From Nitrospirota bacterium (GTDB lineage Bacteria; Nitrospirota; Nitrospiria; Nitrospirales; Nitrospiraceae), in assembly GCA_030682135.1 (NCBI GenBank), contig JAUXQT010000053.1:62001-126000 (forward strand): DNA of 64,000 nucleotides, given 5' to 3'. A program made the position numbers and the translations under genes. Within the stretch, counting starts at the first letter, position 1; each line of letters opens with the position of its first letter. The notes under the pieces are model-generated. The model was given only the letters and a program-made list of their open reading frames with translations. It searched no databases and was not told the origin of the DNA. Below, in pieces: positions 8,304 through 16,512 of this stretch.

Positions 8304-9670
8304 TTGTCGATGACGAACGAAGTCTCCGCGAGGTTCTGAGTATCATGCTCACCCGCGCTGGGTATGCCGTGACCGAAGCCTCGGACGGCGAAGAGGCCAT
8401 CAGTCATGTGAACAGGGAAATCTTCGATCTCGTGATCACCGACCTTCGCATGCCTAAAGCCGACGGCATGGCGGTCCTCAAGGCGGTGAAGTCCTCGTCT
8501 CCTGAAACCGTCGTTCTGGTCCTGACGGCGTTTGCGACCGCGGACTCGGCAGTCGATGCGATGAAACAGGGGGCGTATGACTACCTGACCAAGCCCTTCC
8601 AGGTCGATGAAGTGCAGCTGATCATTCGCAATGCCCTGGAGAAGCGTCGACTCTCGACGGAAAACATTCTCTTGAAGCGCGAGATGGCGAGCCAATCGTC
8701 GTTTGCGCAGATCGTCGGACAGAGCGAGAGCATGCAGAAGGTGTTCGATGTGGTGCGCAAGGTCGCAGATGCCAAGAGCAATGTGCTGATTTGCGGGGAA
8801 AGCGGAACGGGTAAAGAGCTGGTGGCGCGCGCGATTCACTATAATAGTGCCCGGAGTCCGATGCCGTTTGTGGCGGTGAACTGCAGCGCCGTGCCGGAGA
8901 CGTTGCTCGAAAGCGAATTGTTCGGACATATGAAGGGGTCCTTTACCGGTGCGATGGCCAATAAAGCCGGGTTGTTTGAAATCGCCAATGGCGGCACCAT
9001 CTTTCTGGATGAAATCGGCGACACCACCCCTACGATTCAAGTGAAGTTGTTGCGTGTGATTCAGGAGCGAGAGTTTAGGCGGGTGGGCGGGACCCAGGAC
9101 GTGAAGGTCGATGTGCGCATCGTGGCCGCAACCAATAAAGATCTTGAAAAGGCTGTGGCCGACGGGTCATTTCGTGAAGACTTATACTACCGTTTAGATG
9201 TCATTCCGATCCGGCTTCCGCCGTTGCGGCTTCGTACCGGGGATATTCCGTTACTCGTGAAGCATTTTCTGGGAAAGTTTTCTCAGGAAAGCGGGAAGCC
9301 GGCTCCAGTCTTGACGCCGGAGGCGATGCATGTGTTGTTGGGTCATGAGTGGCGCGGCAATGTGCGCGAGCTTGAAAACTTGCTCGAACGGGTTGTCGCC
9401 TTTTCCGTCGGTGCGCCTGTATCGGATGAAGATATTCGCGGCTGGCTCCATCGTGTGGTGATTCCCCAGCAGCAGGGGGTGCCTACGGATCTGCCGGAAG
9501 ATGGCGTGGATTTGGAGGCGTTGATCAACGGCATCGAAAAAAATTTATTGCTGCAGGCGCTGGAACGGGCTAAGTGGGTCAAGAAAAAAGCAGCCAGGTT
9601 ATTGAAGCTCAATACGCGGTCGTTTCGTTATCGGCTAGAGAAGTATGCGATCAAGGGTGGCCGTGATTAA
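8288..9670 (+). CDS. pilR: Sigma-54-dependent response regulator PilR
   Basis: A 460-residue NtrC-family activator. It has an N-terminal receiver (VVDDE, phospho-acceptor in VITDLRMPKADG, LTKPF lysine), an AAA+ domain with Walker A GESGTGKE, the sigma-54 contact loop ELFGHMKGSFTGA (usual GAFTGA, here GSFTGA), Walker B GGTIFLDEIGD and the arginine finger region, and a C-terminal Fis-type helix-turn-helix ending in KLNTRSFRYRLEKY. It is the cognate regulator of the overlapping kinase. GTG 8288 gives MEKILVVDDE. Its target promoters are not evident here. The Ala-to-Ser change in GAFTGA is worth noting. Confidence 0.9.
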   Translation: MEKILVVDDERSLREVLSIMLTRAGYAVTEASDGEEAISHVNREIFDLVITDLRMPKADGMAVLKAVKSSSPETVVLVLTAFATADSAVDAMKQGAYDYLTKPFQVDEVQLIIRNALEKRRLSTENILLKREMASQSSFAQIVGQSESMQKVFDVVRKVADAKSNVLICGESGTGKELVARAIHYNSARSPMPFVAVNCSAVPETLLESELFGHMKGSFTGAMANKAGLFEIANGGTIFLDEIGDTTPTIQVKLLRVIQEREFRRVGGTQDVKVDVRIVAATNKDLEKAVADGSFREDLYYRLDVIPIRLPPLRLRTGDIPLLVKHFLGKFSQESGKPAPVLTPEAMHVLLGHEWRGNVRELENLLERVVAFSVGAPVSDEDIRGWLHRVVIPQQQGVPTDLPEDGVDLEALINGIEKNLLLQALERAKWVKKKAARLLKLNTRSFRYRLEKYAIKGGRD

Positions 9671-10568
9671 CTTGCAGTCGAATCCCACCGAGATCACCGT
9701 CCGTGCTCCGGCCAAAATCAATCTCATTCTCCGCATCCTCGACCGCCGTCCGGACGGGTTCCACAATCTCTGGTCGATCATGCAGACGGTCGCGCTGGAA
9801 GATGAGGTGCAGATCAGGCTCTGTCCCGGCCGACAAGGCATCTATCTGAGCTGTGATGCCGGTCAGTTGGCTGCTGACCAAAGTAACCTCGTGTATCGTG
9901 CAGCCGCTGCAGTGGTGGAGCGAGCCAGGCTGTCGATCGGTCTCGAGATTGAACTTCGGAAGCGCATTCCGATGGGGGCAGGCCTTGGTGGAGGGAGTAG
10001 CGATGCCGCAGCGACCATTATCGGATTGAACCGTTTGTTGCGGCTGGGATGGTCTTCTCTGGAGATGGCCGATGTCGGGCAATCGCTGGGGAGTGATGTT
10101 CCATTTTTTCTGTTCGCTCCTTCAGCATTCGTGGCTGGTCGGGGAGAAACCGTTCGGCCCGTCGTCGTTGAGGGGCTGCGCTGGGTTGTGCTTGCGAATC
10201 CAGGGTTTGGGGTCAATACCAAGTGGGCGTACCAAGAGTTAGCTGCAAATAGGACTGGTGTGAGGCCGCTGTCATCAGTGCAGTATGAACTTGACCGGCA
10301 ATCGCGGGTGAGCTGGGCCCAACTCATTGCCGCGGCAGAGAATGATTTCGAGGCGCCAGTCTTTGCCGCCCATGGGAAGCTCCGGGAGATCAAACAGAGT
10401 TTGCAGGCTCAAGGAGCTGAAATTGCGCTGCTATCCGGAAGCGGGGCAACGGTATTCGGGGTCTTTGCGGATGAGGCCGTCGCGCGCCTGGCCCAGTCCA
10501 AATTGGCCGGTGATCCGCTGATGACGGTATTCGTTGCCCCTACCTGTTCAGGCGCGCTCCTCGTGTAA
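9663..10568 (+). CDS. ispE: 4-diphosphocytidyl-2-C-methyl-D-erythritol kinase
   Basis: A 301-residue GHMP kinase of the MEP isoprenoid pathway that phosphorylates the 2-OH of CDP-ME. Visible are the N-terminal RAPAKINLILRI, the ATP-binding glycine loop PMGAGLGGGSSDAAA and the late LLSGSGATVFGVF motif. The GTG at 9663 has AAGGG five bases upstream and overlaps the pilR stop by 8 bases; an in-frame ATG at 9645 would add six residues. The ispE-prs-rplY-pth order is common in bacteria. No tRNA gene is present between ispE and prs. Confidence 0.93.
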   Translation: MINLQSNPTEITVRAPAKINLILRILDRRPDGFHNLWSIMQTVALEDEVQIRLCPGRQGIYLSCDAGQLAADQSNLVYRAAAAVVERARLSIGLEIELRKRIPMGAGLGGGSSDAAATIIGLNRLLRLGWSSLEMADVGQSLGSDVPFFLFAPSAFVAGRGETVRPVVVEGLRWVVLANPGFGVNTKWAYQELAANRTGVRPLSSVQYELDRQSRVSWAQLIAAAENDFEAPVFAAHGKLREIKQSLQAQGAEIALLSGSGATVFGVFADEAVARLAQSKLAGDPLMTVFVAPTCSGALLV

Positions 10569-10593
10569 GAAGGACTCCCGCGATAGGCCTTGG

Positions 10594-10623
10594 TTGACAA
10601 GCCTCCGTACATTCCGTTACATT
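10594..10623 (+). promoter_or_regulatory. Sigma-70 promoter for prs-rplY-pth
   Basis: A perfect TTGACA (10594-10599) and TACATT (10618-10623, four of six) with an 18-base spacer; TTACAT at 17 bases is the alternative register. The implied leader is about 140 bases, long enough for structure, but no riboswitch family was recognised. Confidence 0.6.
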
Positions 10624-10769
10624 CTGACCCCTTAGTTGGCTTCCTCAACAGCGCGCAGCGAACAGAGGTGGGCGGGTATTCACTACGCCAACCCACGCCC
10701 GCGGTCGAGAAGAACCACATACGAAATCAGGCCCTTCGTAATCGTATTCAAAGGATCTTTGGGGAATCG

Positions 10770-11711
10770 ATGAGCAGAGAGCTAAAGATATTCTCTGGTA
10801 ATGCAAATCCGGCTCTGGCCCATGAGATCTGTGCCTATCTCGGGACAAAACTTGGCGAGGCCACGGTCGCGTCATTTAGTGACGGCGAGATTCGTGTCAA
10901 GATCGAGGAAAACGTCCGTGGCGCCGACGTGTTCGTCGTGCAATCCAGTTGTCAGCCGGTCAACGATTCCCTCATGGAGTTGTTGATTATTATTGATGCG
11001 CTCAAGCGCTCTTCCGCGAATCGCATCACGGCGGTCATCCCGTATTTTGGTTATGCGAGGCAGGATCGTAAGGATCAGCCGCGTGTGCCGATTTCTGCAA
11101 AACTCGTGGCCGATCTGATCAGCACGGCTGGTACTGACCGCGTCCTGACCATGGACCTCCACGCAGGGCAGATTCAGGGATTCTTTAATATTCCGGTGGA
11201 CCATCTGTACGCGCTTCCGGTCTTGCTGGATTATATTACGAAGCAAAAAGTCAGCGACCTGGTGGTGGTGTCCCCTGATGCCGGTGGAGTCGAGCGGGCT
11301 CGTGCATTTGCGAAGCGGCTTCAGGCAAACCTGGCGATTATCGACAAGCGGCGTGAAGGACCCAACCAGACGCAGATTATGAACATTATCGGTGACGTCG
11401 CGGGCAAGAGTGCGCTCTTGCTGGACGACATGATCGATACGGCCGGCACCATTGTGAAGGGCGCTCAGGCCTGTATGGATAAAGGGGCTCGTGAGGTGTG
11501 GACGGCTTGTACCCATGCGGTGCTGACCGGGCCGGCGTTGGACCGGATTCAGCAATCCTGCTTGAGGCAGGTGATCGTGACCAATTCGATTCCGTTACGG
11601 GGCAAAGAGCAGATCTGCCCGAAGTTGTATCAATTATCGGTCGCACCATTGTTAGGTGAGGCGATCAGGCGTATCCATGAAGATGAGTCGGTGAGTTCAT
11701 TGTTTGCCTGA
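10770..11711 (+). CDS. prs: Ribose-phosphate pyrophosphokinase
   Basis: A 313-residue class I PRPP synthetase, making PRPP from ribose-5-phosphate and ATP for nucleotide, His, Trp and NAD synthesis. Seen are the N-terminal [13 protein letters not shown], the flexible-loop region [40 protein letters not shown] and the PRPP-binding [15 protein letters not shown] 10770 with GGGGA just upstream gives the standard N-terminus; a TTG at 10590 would add 60 unrelated residues and lies inside the promoter. Confidence 0.95.
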   Translation: MSRELKIFSGNANPALAHEICAYLGTKLGEATVASFSDGEIRVKIEENVRGADVFVVQSSCQPVNDSLMELLIIIDALKRSSANRITAVIPYFGYARQDRKDQPRVPISAKLVADLISTAGTDRVLTMDLHAGQIQGFFNIPVDHLYALPVLLDYITKQKVSDLVVVSPDAGGVERARAFAKRLQANLAIIDKRREGPNQTQIMNIIGDVAGKSALLLDDMIDTAGTIVKGAQACMDKGAREVWTACTHAVLTGPALDRIQQSCLRQVIVTNSIPLRGKEQICPKLYQLSVAPLLGEAIRRIHEDESVSSLFA

Positions 11712-11761
11712 CTCGAGACCGAGACATCTGAAGACCAGCGAGAAGGGGACGGAGGCATATC

Positions 11762-12535
11762 ATGAAATTCGAACTAGCAGTCACCGTGAGAGAGAAAACC
11801 GGAAAAGGTGCGGCACGCCAGCTTCGGCGAGAGGGCAAGATCCCTGGCGTGTTATACGGGCAGGGCGAATGTCTGCTCTTGACGATTGAGCCTGATAGCT
11901 TGGTCAAGATTTTGAAGGCACAGGCGGGAGGAACCGCACTCGTGTCGCTGACGCTGACTGGAGCAAAGTCGACTCCGAACCGGACCGCACTCTTACGCGA
12001 TTTTCAGGTCGATCCGGTTGAGGGAAATGTGCTCCATGCGGACCTGTTTGAAATTTCGATGAATAAGCCGATTCGCGTGAAAGTGCCTCTCCATTTGACC
12101 GGCGGAGTGCCTGCTGGTGTGAAGGAAGGCGGCATCCTTCACCACAACATGCGCGAATTGCATATCGAGTGTCTGCCGGCTGTGTTGCCAGACTTTATCG
12201 AAGTCGATGCGTCGGGGCTGAACATTTCGCAAGGCCTCCACTTGAAAGATGTCGCCGTGCGCGAAGGGATCAAATTTCTCGATGATCCGGAGCACATGGT
12301 TGTGAGTGTGGCGGCGCCGATGACGGAAGCCAAGCTGGAATCGCTCCTTGCGAGTGGCGTGGCCGGGGCTGAGGGCGGGAAAGAGCCTGAAGTGGCTGGC
12401 AAGGGTAAAGTTGAAGGGGCTGAGGGCGGCGAGGCAGGGAAGGCCGGCGCAGCGGCGGCCGATGCCAAGGGTGGCGATAAGAAGGGTGCTGCGGCACCAA
12501 AAGCTGAGAAGAAAGAAGCCGAAAAGAAGAAGTAG
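11762..12535 (+). CDS. rplY: 50S ribosomal protein L25/general stress protein Ctc with long low-complexity tail
   Basis: A 257-residue bL25 of the longer CTC form, which binds 5S rRNA. The N-terminal L25 domain (about 1-95: RQLRREGKIPGVLYG, LLRDFQVDPVEGNVLHADLFEI, shown as separate motifs) is followed by the TL5/CTC beta domain (about 98-190). Residues from about 198 to 257 are a Gly/Ala/Lys/Glu-rich tail ending in a lysine- and glutamate-rich stretch, probably disordered. A GGAGG ribosome binding site precedes ATG 11762. It sits between prs and pth, its usual place. Confidence 0.93.
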   Translation: MKFELAVTVREKTGKGAARQLRREGKIPGVLYGQGECLLLTIEPDSLVKILKAQAGGTALVSLTLTGAKSTPNRTALLRDFQVDPVEGNVLHADLFEISMNKPIRVKVPLHLTGGVPAGVKEGGILHHNMRELHIECLPAVLPDFIEVDASGLNISQGLHLKDVAVREGIKFLDDPEHMVVSVAAPMTEAKLESLLASGVAGAEGGKEPEVAGKGKVEGAEGGEAGKAGAAAADAKGGDKKGAAAPKAEKKEAEKKK

Positions 12536-12537
12536 CG

Positions 12538-13134
12538 GTGCGTCTCATCGTTGGGCTGGGCAACCCTGGTGCGGCCTATGCTCAGACTCGTCACAATATC
12601 GGTATGTTGGCCATCGAGCGGGCTGCCGCTCGATGGTCCATCCGTCTTGCCAGGCGCGGGGTCGCGCAGCGAGGATCCGGGCGGATCGGCTCGGAACTCC
12701 TCGAACTTGCCGGCACGCTCGACTGGATGAACATCACCGGCCCTCCGCTCAAAGGCCTCCTCCGCGAGTATTCATTAACTGCCGCAGATCTGATTCTTCT
12801 CCACGACGATCTCGACCTTGAGATGGGGCGTCTCCGCATCAAGCAAGAGGGTGGTCATGGAGGACATAACGGCATCCGGTCGGTCATCGAGGCGCTCGGA
12901 ACGCCTCAGTTTATCCGAATAAAAATTGGAATCGGACGTCCGGCACCGCGTCAGGACTCGGCGGATTATGTGCTGCAAGCGTTCACGAGAGAAGAGTTTG
13001 AGGTCTTGAATCCCTGTCTCGATCGCGTCGTCGACGCGCTGGAATGTTTGATCCACAGGGGTATCGCCGTGGCGATGAATCAGTTCAATATCCGCGAGAA
13101 GCCGGCAGGAGATGAAGGGGCGCCGGGAGGCTGA
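12538..13134 (+). CDS. pth: Peptidyl-tRNA hydrolase
   Basis: A 198-residue Pth1 enzyme, releasing peptides from peptidyl-tRNAs that drop off the ribosome. The family landmarks are LIVGLGNPGAAYAQTRHNIG with the catalytic histidine in RHNIG, LLLHDDLDLEMGRLRIKQEGGHGGHNG (given as two joined blocks) and the C-terminal ADYVL. It starts at GTG 12538, two bases after rplY. It is the last gene of the prs transcript; no terminator hairpin with a T run was found after it. Confidence 0.93.
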   Translation: MRLIVGLGNPGAAYAQTRHNIGMLAIERAAARWSIRLARRGVAQRGSGRIGSELLELAGTLDWMNITGPPLKGLLREYSLTAADLILLHDDLDLEMGRLRIKQEGGHGGHNGIRSVIEALGTPQFIRIKIGIGRPAPRQDSADYVLQAFTREEFEVLNPCLDRVVDALECLIHRGIAVAMNQFNIREKPAGDEGAPGG

Positions 13135-13218
13135 TTCTTCGCCGCCAGTATCGAGGAATCCCGGAGTCGGCGTGCGGTCTGGTCTGAGTGAAGATTCAGG
13201 CAGGGCCTCCCCTTTCAT

Positions 13219-13248
13219 TTGACAGTTTCTTCAGGGCTATGTTAGTTT
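13219..13248 (+). promoter_or_regulatory. Promoter for the rpsF-ssb-rpsR block
   Basis: A perfect TTGACA (13219-13224), an 18-base spacer and TAGTTT (13243-13248) preceded by an extended -10 TG dinucleotide at 13240-13241. The weak -10 may be compensated by the extended motif. The leader to rpsF is about 75 bases. Confidence 0.5.
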
Positions 13249-13331
13249 CACCCCTTCGCGCTGGCTGAATCCAGCGTACCTACACCTTGCTCCCGACTGG
13301 TTCGGGGGCCTTTGTCCAGGAGGATTGCTGC

Positions 13332-13679
13332 ATGGAGCTCTACGAGTCTCTGTTTATTATTCGTACGTCTCTTACCGACGAAGAGACTGCTGCCCTCATT
13401 GAGAAGATGAAGGCGGTGGCAGAGAAGACCGGTGCCCAGTTTATCAAGTCAGAAAACTGGGGCAAGAAGAAACTCGCGTACGAAGTGAAGCGTGAACGCA
13501 AGGGCACGTACGCCTATTTCTACTTCAGGGCGCCCAACATCACGGTCGGTGAGTTGGAACGGTCCTACCGGCTGGAAGACCCTATCCTCAAGTTCTTGAC
13601 CGTCCATCTCAAAAAAGAGCTGGTGCCGCCACGGCCACTCGAAACGTCATCGGAGGAGTTCGCCGGTGGCCGGGTTTAA
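13332..13679 (+). CDS. rpsF: 30S ribosomal protein S6
   Basis: A 115-residue bS6 of the small-subunit platform, which pairs with S18. It has the ferredoxin-like S6 fold, with ELYESLFIIRTSLTDEE at the N-terminus, GKKKLAYEVKRERKGTY in the middle and DPILKFLTVH near the end. ATG 13332 has AGGAGG about eight bases before it; the frame is open 45 bases further upstream but no better start exists. The 3' end overlaps ssb by 14 bases. Confidence 0.95.
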   Translation: MELYESLFIIRTSLTDEETAALIEKMKAVAEKTGAQFIKSENWGKKKLAYEVKRERKGTYAYFYFRAPNITVGELERSYRLEDPILKFLTVHLKKELVPPRPLETSSEEFAGGRV

Positions 13680-14064
13680 TAAAGTCATTCTGATCGGGAA
13701 TCTCACGCGGAATCCTGAGTTGCGGTATACGCCGAACGGGACGCCGGTGGCCAGTTTGGGCCTGGCGGTCAGCCGGCGATATAAGCAGGGCGAAGAATTA
13801 AAAGAGGAAGTCTGCTTCGTCGATATTGTGGTCTTTGGCAAGCAGGCCGAACATTGCGGGCAGTATCTCAGCAAGGGGAGCGGTGTCATCGTAGACGGAC
13901 GGCTCCAGCAGCGCCGATGGGAAACGGAAGACGGCCAAAAGCGCAGCAAGCACGAGGTGGTGGCCCAAACGGTGACGTTTATGCCGAAACGCCAGGATGG
14001 CGGCGGCGGGGTTGAGCCACCAGCGCACGATGATGCCGGGTATGAACCCGAAGAGCACGTCTAA
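13666..14064 (+). CDS. ssb: Single-stranded DNA-binding protein lacking the usual acidic tip
   Basis: A 132-residue SSB with one OB fold (about residues 4-105: [52 protein letters not shown]). It protects single-stranded DNA in replication and repair. The tail after the fold is short and ends in YEPEEHV, not in the DDIPF-like tip through which most bacterial SSBs recruit partners. GTG 13666 overlaps rpsF. Gene order rpsF-ssb-rpsR is the standard one. It may be a divergent or secondary SSB. Confidence 0.9.
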   Translation: MAGFNKVILIGNLTRNPELRYTPNGTPVASLGLAVSRRYKQGEELKEEVCFVDIVVFGKQAEHCGQYLSKGSGVIVDGRLQQRRWETEDGQKRSKHEVVAQTVTFMPKRQDGGGGVEPPAHDDAGYEPEEHV

Positions 14065-14081
14065 CAAAAAGGGAGACGGTT

Positions 14082-14345
14082 ATGGAGCGTGAACAGGGTG
14101 GAGATCGTGACGGAGGCGGTGGTGGCGGACGGTTTTTTCAGCGTCGCCGGCCTTGTCGGTTTTGCATTGAAAAAGGCGCGATCGATTTCAAAGACGTCGG
14201 GCTATTGAGAAACTTCCTTACGGAGCGTGGGCGGATCGTTCCGCGGCGTATTTCCGGTAACTGCATGAGGCATCAACGCGAATTGACGGCTGCCGTCAAG
14301 CGGGCTCGGCATATCGCGCTGATCAGTTTTGCAGAAGAGCGATAA
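14082..14345 (+). CDS. rpsR: 30S ribosomal protein S18
   Basis: An 87-residue bS18. A Gly-rich N-terminal leader (about residues 5-17) precedes the conserved core [41 protein letters not shown] and [11 protein letters not shown]. The cysteines of CRFC and NCMRHQ suggest a zinc-binding C+ form. It has GGGAGA upstream. The rplI gene that usually follows is absent; a DUF177 gene follows instead. Confidence 0.95.
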   Translation: MEREQGGDRDGGGGGGRFFQRRRPCRFCIEKGAIDFKDVGLLRNFLTERGRIVPRRISGNCMRHQRELTAAVKRARHIALISFAEER

Positions 14346-14389
14346 CGTAACGATTGACGTTGGGGATGGGCATGCAGACAGGGGCTACG

Positions 14390-14980
14390 ATGGATCTATT
14401 AACGCCGCCGCTGGCTAGCATTACAGCAGACGGACTTTCGCTCGTTGGCGAGGTTACGGCTGAAGAACTCGGCCTGAGCGAGGATGATGCCATCGCTCGT
14501 GGTCCACTCGCGGTGAGCCTGGATCTGACCAACGTCGAAGGGCTCGTTGCGGTGACCGGTGTGCTTGAGGGTACGATCCTCCGCGAATGTGTGCGGTGTT
14601 TGACGCAGTACGAGGATCCTCTGGCGTTTTCGGTGAGGGCGGCGTTCATTCCTGAGCCGAAGTCTCCGCCGCGCCACCCGAAGCGAGTCGATCCCCGGAA
14701 GGCGCGCGAAGAGGTTGTGGCGGCTGAAGAAGAGGAAGACCTGGACGACCAGTATCACTATCAAGGTAATTTTCTAGAATTGGCTCCCATGCTGCGTGAA
14801 CATGTCATCCTGGCCGCGCCGATGCAGCCCATCTGCAGCGACGAGTGTTTGGGGCTTTGCGCACGATGTGGGAAAAATTTGAATGAGGGGCCCTGTCAAT
14901 GTGCCGTGGAGCCACCGATCCCGACTTTTCGGGTGGTTCAGGGCACGAAACGCAAGACCGGCGGATCGTCAGCATCATAG
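14390..14980 (+). CDS. DUF177/YceD family protein
   Basis: A 196-residue protein of the YceD/DUF177 family, conserved upstream of rpmF in many bacteria and linked to 23S rRNA accumulation. A CVRC pair at about residue 68 and a C-terminal CSDECLGLCARCGKNLNEGPC block (broken here at 20 residues) make up the characteristic cysteine sites, with an acidic stretch EEEEDLDD between them. ATG 14390 has AGGGG upstream; ATGs at 14366 and 14372 and a TTG at 14354 are also possible. It sits next to rpmF, as the family usually does. Confidence 0.82.
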   Translation: MDLLTPPLASITADGLSLVGEVTAEELGLSEDDAIARGPLAVSLDLTNVEGLVAVTGVLEGTILRECVRCLTQYEDPLAFSVRAAFIPEPKSPPRHPKRVDPRKAREEVVAAEEEEDLDDQYHYQGNFLELAPMLREHVILAAPMQPICSDECLGLCARCGKNLNEGPCQCAVEPPIPTFRVVQGTKRKTGGSSAS

Positions 14981-15017
14981 CGTGACCGCCTGCTATCGAG
15001 AGTGAGAAGGAGTTGCC

Positions 15018-15203
15018 ATGCCAAATCCGAAACATAAACATTCACGGGAACGACGCGACACGCGGCGCACCCAAAAACTGCGCATGACCCCGCCGGGCAT
15101 GTCCGTCTGTCCGCAGTGCCATGAGATCAAGCTCCCGCATTACACCTGTTTGAATTGCGGAACCTACAAGGGTAAGGCAGTCATTCAAGTCGAAGAATCC
15201 TAG
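15018..15203 (+). CDS. rpmF: 50S ribosomal protein L32
   Basis: A 61-residue bL32. It has the basic N-terminus MPNPKHKHSRERRDTRRTQK and the zinc ribbon CPQCHEIKLPHYTCLNCG, so it is the four-cysteine C+ paralog. AGAAGGAG precedes the ATG. Three hairpins follow the gene, then plsX, the usual rpmF-plsX-fab order. Confidence 0.96.
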   Translation: MPNPKHKHSRERRDTRRTQKLRMTPPGMSVCPQCHEIKLPHYTCLNCGTYKGKAVIQVEES

Positions 15204-15212
15204 TCGACTCTC

Positions 15213-15333
15213 GTTCCACGTACACAACGGAGTACGTGGAACATCGTCCTCGCTACGGACTTCCTGGGGGTCATGTTGGACAGCCTGCTCGGCAGGCTGT
15301 TGACCGGCTGGCGGTTCGTGCCTGAAGGGCACG
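15213..15333 (+). repeat. Three consecutive hairpins between rpmF and plsX
   Basis: Within the 283-base gap after rpmF lie three inverted repeats. One is a perfect 11-base stem with an 8-base loop (15213-15223 with 15232-15242). The second is an 8-base stem CAGCCTGC/GCAGGCTG with a TCG loop (15281-15299). The third is a 6-base stem CGTGCC/GGCACG (15317-15333). None is followed by a T run, so they are not classical intrinsic terminators. They may set relative mRNA levels of ribosomal and lipid genes. No gene is visible in the rest of the gap (15334-15486). Confidence 0.55.
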
Positions 15334-15486
15334 GGTGGCTCTACGGACTACGTCGGTAATGATGTCCGTTTGCCTGTTGCGTCAATCAGTTCACTGCTCT
15401 AAACTCCTGCCGCATGTAACGTGGTAACGGCTGTTTGTCTTCCGTGATCATCTGACACGTCATCGTTCTATGAGTATTTGGCTTCT

Positions 15487-16512
15487 ATGAAGATTGCGCT
15501 TGATGCCATGGGCGGCGACCATGGCCCAGCCCCGGTGATTGAGGGGGCTCTCCAGGCCGCTCAGGAATGTGATGTCGAGATCCTGCTCGTCGGCGATGAG
15601 GCCATTCTCACCGCCGAATGTCGCCGTTTGGGCTGTACAGATTCCCGTCTGTCTATTCGCCATGCCTCGCAAGTGGTTGAGATGCATGAATCACCGGCAA
15701 CAGTCGCCCGTAAGAAGCGGAACTCCTCCATCTGGGTCGCGACCGAGTTGGTCAAGAGTGGCGAGGCCAGTGCTGTGGTCAGTCCAGGGAACACCGGCGC
15801 CAGCATGGTCGCTTCGTTCTTTGTGCTCGGGCTGACGAAGGGTGTCGAGCGTCCGGCGATCGCAACCTGTCTCCCTACGCTCACTGGCATGGCCATTATG
15901 TTGGATGTCGGGGCCAATGTGGATTGTAGTGCCCAGCATTTGGCGCAATTCGCCATCATGGGGAATGAATACGGCAAACATCTCTTCGGGAAGCCTAATC
16001 CGCGTGTCGGGTTGTTGAGCATCGGAGAAGAGGACAGCAAGGGGAATGAAGTGACGAAGGAAGCGTTCAAGCTTCTCAAGGCCAGTTCGCTCAACTTCAT
16101 CGGTAATGTCGAGGGCCGCGATGTCTACAGCGGGAGCGCTGATGTGGTGGTCTGTGACGGGTTTATCGGGAACGTCGCACTGAAGATTTCAGAAGGCGTG
16201 GCCGATACGATCAAGAAGTTGCTGCTCAAGGAAATATCCGGATCCTTCTTCGGCCGCTTAGCCTATCCGCTCATTGCCAAGCCGCTGTTGAATTTGAAGA
16301 AGAAAATCGACTATGCCGAATTCGGCGGGGCGCCGCTGCTGGGTGTCAACGGCATTACAATGATTTGCCATGGCCGTTCGTCAGCCAAGGCGATCAAGAA
16401 TGCCATCCGCCGGGCGAAGGGATTGGCCGAGAGTCGTGTCGATGCGCTGATTCAACGCGATATTGAAGAGAGTCTCATGCAGCCCAAGCCCACCGAGGAT
16501 GCGCCGGCATGA
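15487..16512 (+). CDS. plsX: Phosphate acyltransferase PlsX
   Basis: A 341-residue peripheral membrane enzyme converting acyl-ACP and phosphate to acyl-phosphate, the acyl donor for PlsY in phospholipid synthesis. The start MKIALDAMGGDHGP, SPGNTGA, MLDVGANVD, GLLSIGEEDSKGNE, VVVCDGFIGNV and APLLGVNG are all family signatures. ATG 15487 gives the standard N-terminus; a TTG at 15478 would add three residues. It overlaps fabH by four bases (ATGA), so the two are translationally coupled. Confidence 0.95.
   Translation: MKIALDAMGGDHGPAPVIEGALQAAQECDVEILLVGDEAILTAECRRLGCTDSRLSIRHASQVVEMHESPATVARKKRNSSIWVATELVKSGEASAVVSPGNTGASMVASFFVLGLTKGVERPAIATCLPTLTGMAIMLDVGANVDCSAQHLAQFAIMGNEYGKHLFGKPNPRVGLLSIGEEDSKGNEVTKEAFKLLKASSLNFIGNVEGRDVYSGSADVVVCDGFIGNVALKISEGVADTIKKLLLKEISGSFFGRLAYPLIAKPLLNLKKKIDYAEFGGAPLLGVNGITMICHGRSSAKAIKNAIRRAKGLAESRVDALIQRDIEESLMQPKPTEDAPA

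Noticed and set aside
10569..10769. A tRNA-Gln gene between ispE and prs, as in some bacteria
   Set aside because: No T-loop GGTTCGAATCC-like sequence or cloverleaf is visible; the gap holds a promoter and leader only.
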